Shown here: piece by piece, positions 1-5,587 of the stretch
Layout: every line of letters starts with the position of its first letter
How positions within the stretch are numbered: the first letter of the stretch is position 1
Origin: an uncultured Clostridia bacterium
Lineage (GTDB): Bacteria > Bacillota > Clostridia > Oscillospirales > Acutalibacteraceae
NCBI GenBank assembly: GCA_947165115.1
Contig: CAMUZD010000072.1
Coordinates: forward strand, 1 to 7,551
Length of the DNA: 7,551 bases
Reading direction: 5' to 3'
Notes under the pieces: model-generated
What the model saw: the letters and a program-made list of their open reading frames with translations, nothing else
What the model was told of the DNA's origin: nothing
Databases searched by the model: none
Made by a program: the position numbers and the translations under genes

Positions 1-3000
1 TTCCTTGGGAGCCTGCTTGATCCATGCATAGAAGCTGTCATCGCCGGTAACTACATAGGGCTGTTTGCCGTCAACAACCTGATTTGAGAAGTTAACTATA
101 TTCTCGGTTGTTGCTGCGTCGCCGTCGCGAATCCAGCCTACGAGGATTGAGCCGTCAGGAAGGAAGCCGTCCGGATCGGGAGTATAGAAGTCCGCGCCGG
201 TCTGGTCATAAGTAACCGAAACGGGTGAACCGTAAACTTCAGTTATCATCGAACTGTCGAGATAGAAGTGAAGTTCATACTCATCGGGAGCCCACTGCGC
301 AATATAGGTCTTGCCGTCCTGCGCGGCGCTCGCGTAGTTATAGATGTTACCGTCTACGATGTCATCATAGCTTGAGGGATCATCGATTATGGTGCCCCAA
401 GTATCGGTCGGATCCGCAGCGGTTGCCCAGCCGGTAAGGTGGTAACCGGTTCTCGTGGGCTCGGGGAATCCGTTGCCCTGAGTCGGATTGGTAAGACCGG
501 ATGCATCATCATAGTAGGTCGTGTTGTTGGTGGTGTATGTAACCGCTATCTCGGTATCCGCCGCGCCGATGAAGGTCTTGCTCGCTGTGGTGCCGTCTGC
601 GAAGGCGCCGAGCGTTACACCGTTTTCGGTGGGAAGAGCCGCGGTAATGGTTGTGGTCGGTCTTGTCTGATTGAGAATATTGACCGTGGTAACAGGATAC
701 ATATCATATCCGACAGCGTCTGTCTGAACCTGCTGAAGCGATCTTGACGCAGCAGAGTATGCTACATAGGTATCGCCCATGAGGTTGTCGGCGGTTCTGA
801 CAAGCTGCTCGGGAAGCCAGAATGAACCCTGAGTCTTTGTTGTGTTGGACTTGACCTTGAGAGTGATTTCAACCAGAGTCTTGTCGGGATAGTCGAAGCT
901 CTGAGTTGTGTAGCTGTTCATATTGTCAAGATCGGGATCGATGATTACCTGGATATAGCCGGGGTTGGAAATCGTCGCGCCGCTGTAAGGATCTGTTACA
1001 GTGCCCATAGCACCTGCGTAAGCGCTTTCAACAAGAGCTGCATCGGGAACGCTTAACTGAGCGCCGCCGATTGCCTGGATGAATCCGTTAGCGGAATTGA
1101 GTCTGACAACATCGACACCGGTTACTTCCTCGAAGAAGTCGTTATCATAAACGAAGATCCAGGAGGATGAACCCGCAAAGAACTTACCGCCGACGTTGAA
1201 CTTGATCTTGACGGTATCGCCCTTCATCGCAACAGGAGTGGTTGCAGTATCGGGAGCATGCTGAAGGTCGGCTGCCGTATCATTGCCGCCGAGGCTGACA
1301 TAGGTTGTCAGGTCGCCGTAAACGATTGAGTTCGCGTTGCTCCAGTCCGCAATCAGGGTTGCGTCATGGGAAGGATAATTTCCGTTTGCGCTGAACTCCA
1401 TACCGTCGAGTTTCCAGAAGTTGAATACATAGCCGTATCTTCTGGGCTCGGGAGGAAGGGTTGAACCTACTGCGCTCTCTGCCGGAACGGTCAGATGATA
1501 GTAGTAGTTCGTGCCCGCCATGTTCTTGGAGTTCATCTTATTTGTCTCAGTGCCGGGGATATTGTGAAGGAATGTAATCTCGATGGGCATCGCTTCCCAC
1601 TGAGCGTAAGCGATGAAGCCGGTGCTGCCGACCTGCGGGTGAGTGCCGCCGTAGAGATTCTCATCATCAATATAAACAGGATTGTAGCCGTTTGTGGCGT
1701 TGCCCGTTGTCCAGCCGGTGATCGCCGTTCCGTCCTGAAGAGTCCAGCCCTTGAAGTAGTAGCCTTCTCTTGTGGGAGTCGGGAAGTCGATATTGATGGA
1801 GGAGTGTCCCTGAATCTCAGCCGAGAAATCAAGAACGTTATTGGTGACGGTGTAGCCGCCGTGAGTCGTGGTGTTTTCGAGAGTGGCGTTTACGCCGGGA
1901 ACGAAGACGATTCTGTTGTTGACGTTTTCATACTTGGCGTAAATTGTTACGAAGCCGAGGCCGGAGTTGGAGCCGGTGCCGTCCACGATCGCGTAATCGC
2001 AGTTGCCGTCATAGTCCGCTTCGATGGGCCATGAGGTGATGGGCTGAGTATAAGCCGCATCCTTATAGTAACCCTCAAAGATGTAGCCCGAAACTGTCGG
2101 CGGATTGGAAGGCTGATTGAAGGTGACCGATGAGAACTGATATCCGTTGTCGATATCGAAGGTCATGGTCGGAGTTACAGCCGAGCCGACAAGCTCCTCG
2201 GTGGCTGCCGAAGTGACTACCTTGAGGCGGACGGGTTTCGCAACCCACTTTATGTAAAGATCGGTCTCACTGAAAGGCATTGTCCATGATGCTGAGCCGC
2301 CCGAAACGTTGATACCGTCAACCGGTGAGCCTGTGAAGGCCTGGGTGGTGAACATACCTGCATAGTTGGTATGATCGGGCTGACCGTATTGATCGATTAC
2401 ATCCTGCTTCAATGAGGAGAAGTTCGGAGTGCTGTTCAGATCATTGAGGTCGGTTCCCGCTGTGATGGTATCCGAATAAATGAACTGCCTTGTCTGCTGA
2501 ACGCTTGTATCGAAGCCGTAGCTGCCGGTATAGATATTGAGCATCTTATCGGCGGGCTTGTAGTAGAAGGTGATTGTATCGCCGTAGGTTGTGTTGTTGG
2601 TATCGGCAAGGACCGCACCGTCGGTAGTGAAGGATACGGAGCCGGTGAAGGTGGTGATACCTACGCTGACATAACCCTGAATATCGGTAAGAGCCTTGAG
2701 CTGAACCGCTGCGCCGTTTTTGATCGGAGTGTTGCCGTGGCTTGCCCATGTGCCTTCATACTGGAAGGTCTGCTTCGGAACGAGCTCTGTGGAGGTTCCG
2801 TAAAGAACATGCTTTACATAGAACTGACCTGTGGGCTGATAACCGGTAAGACCGTTATAAGCGGAAACAAGTTCGCTGGTTGCAGTATTGACTGCGCTCT
2901 GATCGACCTGGAAATCGGCAATAATACCTTTTGCAGCATTATACTTTGTCTCGAAGGTTGACCAGCCGCCGGTATACATCCAGCTCTGCGGGAAAGCGCC

Positions 3001-4599
3001 CTTGCCCGCGTAAGTGGTGTTGTTATAGGTGAAGCCTGTGCCGTTATCGATGGCATTGAGGATGCTGCGGAGAGTCGCAGTATCGTAGGTGTTGAACTGA
3101 ACCTGAAGGGAGTTGGTTGACTTCAGCCAGTGGTCATCCTGAAGCGTGGTGCATTTTGTTGACTTGATAAGGTAATCAATACACCAGATTGTTCCGCTGG
3201 TGAGAGCACCCGTGCCGCCGAAGGTATGCATAACGAAGTTAGCGCCCAGTGTATCGCCGTCGGCGTTGACATAGCCGCCGGTGCCGTCCGATCTTCTGCC
3301 CTGAGTGTTCATGGCACTGAGGTTGTTGTAACCTGAGCCGTCATGATACACGTGAGTAAGATCAACTGTCCATGTGCCGGTCGTTGCGTTGCCGACACTG
3401 GCAGTCGAACCACCGAGAACATAGTTCTCACCCTGGATGGTCGAGCTGTTTCTGACAGCGAGAGCTTCCATGAATACAACCTGCTGCGGGTAATTGCCAC
3501 CCTTATCGGTGGTCTTCCATGCAAGTCTCATATTGAGGCCGTTGGTCTTGCCGTTTGCGGTGCCGGTGCCGAGATGGTCATAGGACTTATCGACATAAAC
3601 CGTTGTCCTCGGGCAGTCACCGTTAGCCGATCTGGGTCTGTATTTCGCTTCGGCATCATCCGGATTCTGAGAGAACCAACCATCGTCCCAGGTGATCCAG
3701 TCGGCTTTTTTGTATTCGTTTCTGAACCAAGCAAGGCCGCCGATATCATTATTATTATTTGCATCGGCCTGAACAATAACAGAGCCTTTGCCGGTATCGG
3801 ACCATCCACCGCCCGAGATAGCGTTGCCCGTTGTTACCGTTATATTGTAATCGAAATATGAGTGGTCGCCGCCGGTGCCTGCGAAACCGGGAACGGACTG
3901 CGCGCAGTAAAGCTGAGAAACATGCGCGAAACACTTTTTCTTGTTCTGTCCGCCGTCGTTACCTGCAGCATCCCACTGACCTAAACGGAGCAAACCGTTC
4001 GGACGAACGACATACTTGGCGGTGGTGTAGGCATGGCCGACATATTCCTTGCCAGCGAAGTTGAAGGTGATTGTGAAAACAATCCTGCTGGGACCGGCAG
4101 TGACGGACCAGGATTTATCAACTTTGAACGGCATGGAATATCTGATATAAGGTGTGCCATTTGATGTGCCTGTCGTGGAAGTGACAGTCTGCTGTGAGTA
4201 GCCCGCTATCTGAGTGCAGGTAATTGAAATACCCGTGACAGCGGAAGTGTTACTCGTACCCCTGATATAAAATACCACTTCGGGAGTCGTCGGTGTTTCA
4301 ACGCCGTAGGCGAAGTTGACGAACGAACCCGTTACGGGCGCCTGGCCCGATTTGTTTGCGGCAACGATATAGTTGCCGTTGAGGAGGTTATTCGACTGCG
4401 AGCAGATTCGAATAGTCTCCGTCGTTTCGTAGCTGTCGAACGTAATCTGGGTGGGGTTGGTTACCGAGCTAGTTCCGTCGTAATGGAAGGTGTCGGTGCC
4501 TTCTGACGAATACACATAATCAGCAAATGTGTTCGGAACAAAGCCGATAAGCATAACCGCAGCAAGTATTACGCTGACGATTTTCTTTACTTTGTTCAA
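1..4599 (-). CDS. Large secreted multidomain surface protein with InlB-type repeats (3' end outside window)
   Basis: The frame is open for 1533 codons from TTG (4599-4597) to the window edge, so the C-terminus is missing. TTG is chosen because AGGAGGG lies 7 nt upstream and the first residues form a signal peptide; the next in-frame ATG (residue 16) would destroy it. Approximate layout: signal peptide 1-26; unrecognised region 27-510 holding seven of the eight cysteines seen; FIVAR-like helical segment 510-583; MucBP-like segment about 590-685 ending in TFYYKP; InlB/Listeria-Bacteroides-type modules about 686-784, 785-893, 894-1004 and 1005-1090 (motifs such as REGYYFKGW and YAQW); cohesin-like beta domain about 1091-1280 (GDTVKIKFNV, then FVYDNDFFE); two more repeat modules about 1312-1436 and 1437-1533 (RTGYHLTGW, YIAQW). 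It probably acts outside the cell in adhesion or as a scaffold. The start and secretion are well supported, the InlB assignment fairly so; the FIVAR, MucBP and cohesin calls are by-eye resemblance. No anchor is visible because the end is missing. Confidence 0.9.
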   Translation of the reverse strand, partial: MNKVKKIVSVILAAVMLIGFVPNTFADYVYSSEGTDTFHYDGTSSVTNPTQITFDSYETTETIRICSQSNNLLNGNYIVAANKSGQAPVTGSFVNFAYGVETPTTPEVVFYIRGTSNTSAVTGISITCTQIAGYSQQTVTSTTGTSNGTPYIRYSMPFKVDKSWSVTAGPSRIVFTITFNFAGKEYVGHAYTTAKYVVRPNGLLRLGQWDAAGNDGGQNKKKCFAHVSQLYCAQSVPGFAGTGGDHSYFDYNITVTTGNAISGGGWSDTGKGSVIVQADANNNNDIGGLAWFRNEYKKADWITWDDGWFSQNPDDAEAKYRPRSANGDCPRTTVYVDKSYDHLGTGTANGKTNGLNMRLAWKTTDKGGNYPQQVVFMEALAVRNSSTIQGENYVLGGSTASVGNATTGTWTVDLTHVYHDGSGYNNLSAMNTQGRRSDGTGGYVNADGDTLGANFVMHTFGGTGALTSGTIWCIDYLIKSTKCTTLQDDHWLKSTNSLQVQFNTYDTATLRSILNAIDNGTGFTYNNTTYAGKGAFPQSWMYTGGWSTFETKYNAAKGIIADFQVDQSAVNTATSELVSAYNGLTGYQPTGQFYVKHVLYGTSTELVPKQTFQYEGTWASHGNTPIKNGAAVQLKALTDIQGYVSVGITTFTGSVSFTTDGAVLADTNNTTYGDTITFYYKPADKMLNIYTGSYGFDTSVQQTRQFIYSDTITAGTDLNDLNSTPNFSSLKQDVIDQYGQPDHTNYAGMFTTQAFTGSPVDGINVSGGSASWTMPFSETDLYIKWVAKPVRLKVVTSAATEELVGSAVTPTMTFDIDNGYQFSSVTFNQPSNPPTVSGYIFEGYYKDAAYTQPITSWPIEADYDGNCDYAIVDGTGSNSGLGFVTIYAKYENVNNRIVFVPGVNATLENTTTHGGYTVTNNVLDFSAEIQGHSSINIDFPTPTREGYYFKGWTLQDGTAITGWTTGNATNGYNPVYIDDENLYGGTHPQVGSTGFIAYAQWEAMPIEITFLHNIPGTETNKMNSKNMAGTNYYYHLTVPAESAVGSTLPPEPRRYGYVFNFWKLDGMEFSANGNYPSHDATLIADWSNANSIVYGDLTTYVSLGGNDTAADLQHAPDTATTPVAMKGDTVKIKFNVGGKFFAGSSSWIFVYDNDFFEEVTGVDVVRLNSANGFIQAIGGAQLSVPDAALVESAYAGAMGTVTDPYSGATISNPGYIQVIIDPDLDNMNSYTTQSFDYPDKTLVEITLKVKSNTTKTQGSFWLPEQLVRTADNLMGDTYVAYSAASRSLQQVQTDAVGYDMYPVTTVNILNQTRPTTTITAALPTENGVTLGAFADGTTASKTFIGAADTEIAVTYTTNNTTYYDDASGLTNPTQGNGFPEPTRTGYHLTGWATAADPTDTWGTIIDDPSSYDDIVDGNIYNYASAAQDGKTYIAQWAPDEYELHFYLDSSMITEVYGSPVSVTYDQTGADFYTPDPDGFLPDGSILVGWIRDGDAATTENIVNFSNQVVDGKQPYVVTGDDSFYAWIKQAPKE
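4522..4599 (-). other. Sec signal peptide of the large surface protein
   Basis: Residues 1-26 show a basic n-region (NKVKK), a hydrophobic core (IVSVILAAVMLIGFV) and a polar end, NTFA, before Asp27. Cleavage is most likely after Ala26 by signal peptidase I. There is no lipobox Cys, so this is not a lipoprotein signal. It supports both the TTG start and export of the protein. Confidence 0.85.
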
Positions 4600-4606
4600 A
4601 AGTAAT

Positions 4607-4613
4607 CCCTCCT
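4607..4613 (-). promoter_or_regulatory. Shine-Dalgarno site for the TTG-started gene
   Basis: AGGAGGG on the minus strand lies 7 nt before the TTG codon. This near-perfect anti-16S match at good spacing decides the start in favour of TTG; no ATG or GTG in frame near it competes. Confidence 0.9.
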
Positions 4614-4659
4614 AAAGAAAATTTGAACATGTAGTAGATGGGCACTATTACACGCCTTT

Positions 4660-4688
4660 ATTATAAATAAACAAAGCAATTAAGTCAA
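4660..4688 (-). promoter_or_regulatory. Sigma-A (sigma-70 type) promoter of the large surface protein gene
   Basis: On the minus strand, a TTGACT -35 box (4688-4683) is separated by exactly 17 bases from a perfect TATAAT -10 box (4665-4660). Transcription should begin near 4653, giving a leader of about 53 nt before the TTG codon. The near-consensus boxes suggest a strong basal promoter. No operator palindrome overlapping them was recognised. Confidence 0.8.
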
Positions 4689-4790
4689 TTAAATATATAA
4701 TTTTATTTAAAAAATATTATACAAAATTTAAAAACAAAATTTTACTTATTTAAAATATACAAAAATGATGATTTCAATTTAGTGAGTTTT
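4689..4790 (-). promoter_or_regulatory. A/T-rich tract upstream of the promoter, UP-element-like
   Basis: About 100 bases directly upstream of the -35 box are almost entirely A and T, with several A- and T-runs, in sharp contrast to the mixed-composition coding DNA. The position fits an UP element contacted by the RNA polymerase alpha subunits, or intrinsically curved DNA. A second TATAAT on the minus strand (4721-4716) lies within it but has no matching -35 box 17 bases upstream, so it is not called as a promoter. Confidence 0.45.
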
Positions 4791-4873
4791 ACTCCCGTTT
4801 TTGATGCGCGTCAGGATAAAAATAATCGTTTTTTTTCACACAATTTTTCACTTTCCGCCGTTTTTTGTATTTC

Positions 4874-4999
4874 GGGGAAATAAAATGCCGTTCAGGGCGG
4901 ATGCGGAGCAAAACGGGAAAAACAGGGAAATTCAGGGGATTTCAGGGGAAAAATGGGGCGTTTTTGTTTCTCACAGGGAATTTTGGGAGAAAAAAGGGG
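4874..4999 (+). repeat. Phased G-tract array, possible G-quadruplex
   Basis: G-tracts on the plus strand begin at 4915, 4925, 4935, 4945 and 4955, an exact 10-base step, with loops of 7, 7, 6 and 6 bases. These fit the usual G3+N1-7 quadruplex pattern. Further tracts at 4874, 4895, 4976, 4985 and 4996 keep roughly the same step. Short A/T-rich spacers such as AAATTCA and ATTTCA separate them. The array lies between the strong terminator and the A/T-rich promoter region, in DNA with no convincing gene. Function unknown; the folding potential is inferred from pattern only. Confidence 0.5.
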
Positions 5000-5005
5000 C
5001 CGGAA

Positions 5006-5046
5006 ACACAAAAAGCCTCTGTAAAGCGATTTAGCTTTACAGAGGC
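5006..5046 (-). terminator. Rho-independent terminator, 13-bp stem
   Basis: A perfect 13-bp stem (GCCTCTGTAAAGC with its complement; arms 5015-5027 and 5034-5046) encloses a 6-base loop. On the minus strand it is followed at once by TTTTTGTGTTT, a proper U-tract, whereas the plus-strand side has none. It therefore stops minus-strand transcripts, that is those coming from the upstream surface-protein gene ending at 5588, and insulates the next promoter. Confidence 0.85.
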
Positions 5047-5093
5047 GGGAATACACTGATTTTGTTGTTTTTGTAACAGAATTAACCGTATTT

Positions 5094-5192
5094 TGTCATT
5101 CTGAGGGAGAAGGCAGGAGAATCGCAGATACAGAGCGGTTTTATTTGATAATACGGGTTTTATTGAGATCCTTCGCTTCGCTCAGGATGACA
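5094..5192. repeat. Imperfect inverted-repeat element (TGTCATYCTGAG termini)
   Basis: The left arm (5094-5123) starts TGTCATTCTGAG and ends GGAGAATC. The right arm (5165-5192) is GAGATCC...CTCAGGATGACA, whose reverse complement begins TGTCATCCTGAG and ends GGATCTC. The arms match imperfectly and enclose about 41 bases with no coding potential. Similar TCATYCTGAG / GAAGCGAAGGATCTC termini recur as small interspersed palindromes in Clostridia and some other bacteria (recalled, not searched here). Likely a MITE- or REP-like element; no transposase is present in the window. Confidence 0.6.
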
Positions 5193-5198
5193 GGTCGC

Positions 5199-5220
5199 GG
5201 GGCGCCGGGGTAGTCGCCCC
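5199..5220. repeat. Small GC-rich palindrome (GGGGCG...CGCCCC)
   Basis: Six-base arms GGGGCG (5199-5204) and CGCCCC (5215-5220) flank a 10-base centre, followed by CCTACGATGCT. It sits only a few bases after the TGTCAT-type element. The flank TACG adjoining a GC-rich palindrome recurs at 5351-5374 (GCCCCTACGG), suggesting that both belong to the same kind of interspersed repeat. Confidence 0.45.
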
Positions 5221-5221
5221 C

Positions 5222-5243
5222 TACGATGCTCCGCATATCCTTG
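5222..5243. repeat. Direct repeat copy 1 (TACGATGCT-CCGCATATCCTTG)
   Basis: TACGATGCT followed by CCGCATATCCTTG. The same string, with one extra G after GCT, occurs again at 5325-5347. In both places it adjoins a GC-rich palindrome, so it is probably part of a duplicated repeat unit rather than a chance match. Confidence 0.6.
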
Positions 5244-5286
5244 AAATCGCCACACCCGTCACGGCTTATATCCTTTTCGCCGTGCC

Positions 5287-5308
5287 CCCTCTCCGTTCCC
5301 GGAGAGGG
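5287..5308. repeat. Palindrome with 9-bp stem (CCCTCTCCG/CGGAGAGGG)
   Basis: Perfect 9-bp arms CCCTCTCCG (5287-5295) and CGGAGAGGG (5300-5308) with a TTCC loop. No T-run follows on either strand (AAAAGG precedes it on the minus-strand exit side only weakly, from 5271-5279), so it reads as an interspersed palindrome in the cluster rather than as a terminator. Confidence 0.55.
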
Positions 5309-5324
5309 CTGCAAGCGGTATATT

Positions 5325-5347
5325 TACGATGCTGCCGCATATCCTTG
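5325..5347. repeat. Direct repeat copy 2 (TACGATGCTGCCGCATATCCTTG)
   Basis: Second copy of the string at 5222-5243, differing by a single inserted G. Here it runs directly into the GGGCGGAT palindrome. The two copies lie about 103 bases apart and bracket the CCCTCTCCG palindrome. Confidence 0.6.
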
Positions 5348-5350
5348 GGC

Positions 5351-5369
5351 GGGCGGATGATATCCGCCC
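5351..5369. repeat. Palindrome GGGCGGAT/ATCCGCCC
   Basis: Perfect 8-bp arms (5351-5358 and 5362-5369) with a 3-base GAT loop, followed by CTACGG. On the minus strand this reads CGTAGGGGCGGATATCATCC, a form I recall as an interspersed palindromic repeat in gut Clostridia; that recollection was not checked by search. Non-coding. Confidence 0.55.
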
Positions 5370-5453
5370 CTACGGAAGCGGGTTGATTAAAAGCGCTCCT
5401 TATAATCTCCCCTTGTGGCAGGCAAAACTACTGATTTCTGATTGTTCATTACC

Positions 5454-5490
5454 AATAAAATTATCGCCCCCGGAGGTGAACTCCGGGGGC
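5454..5490 (-). terminator. GC-rich hairpin after the upstream surface-protein gene, probable terminator
   Basis: A perfect 10-bp stem, GCCCCCGGAG (5466-5475) with CTCCGGGGGC (5481-5490), has a 5-base loop. On the minus strand it is followed by GATAATTTTATT, a broken and slightly displaced U-run, so termination may be leaky. It begins about 98 bases after the TAA at 5588, the usual distance for a 3' terminator. A second, better terminator lies further downstream at 5006-5046. Confidence 0.65.
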
Positions 5491-5502
5491 TGTGTGGTTT
5501 AT

Positions 5503-5525
5503 CCGGTTGTCGGTCATCCAACCGG
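5503..5525 (-). other. Small hairpin in the 3' untranslated stretch
   Basis: Seven-base arms CCGGTTG (5503-5509) and CAACCGG (5519-5525) with a 9-base loop. A further 6-bp hairpin, GCTTGA-TAT-TCAAGC, follows at 5533-5547. Both lie between the gene's stop codon and its GC-rich terminator hairpin. They may protect the 3' end of the mRNA or be further interspersed palindromes; no specific role can be assigned. Confidence 0.35.
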
Positions 5526-5587
5526 GCGGATTGCTTGATATTCAAGCGTTTGCGCCGTCATGCCGGATGCCGTGTGTTCGGTTTCGC

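Noticed and set aside
1495..2034. Plus-strand open frame of 179 codons
   Set aside because: It lies wholly antisense to the large surface protein, whose frame is continuous, has domain matches and a signal peptide. No ribosome binding site or recognisable product; the other plus-strand frames at 225-747 and 3343-4064 fail for the same reason.
4801..5059. Plus-strand open frames of 77 and 64 codons
   Set aside because: Overlapping frames read the G-tract array and run into the terminator stem. The products are low-complexity, there is no Shine-Dalgarno site, and no conserved motif is seen.
5094..5375. CRISPR array
   Set aside because: The repeats are few, of different sequence and irregularly spaced, with no uniform spacers and no cas gene in the window.
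5329..5538. Plus-strand open frame of 69 codons
   Set aside because: It translates palindromic repeats and the terminator hairpin; no ribosome binding site and no plausible protein.
4600..5587. tRNA or other structured RNA gene in the gap
   Set aside because: No cloverleaf, T-loop consensus or known riboswitch core was seen on either strand; the hairpins present are explained as terminators or interspersed palindromes.
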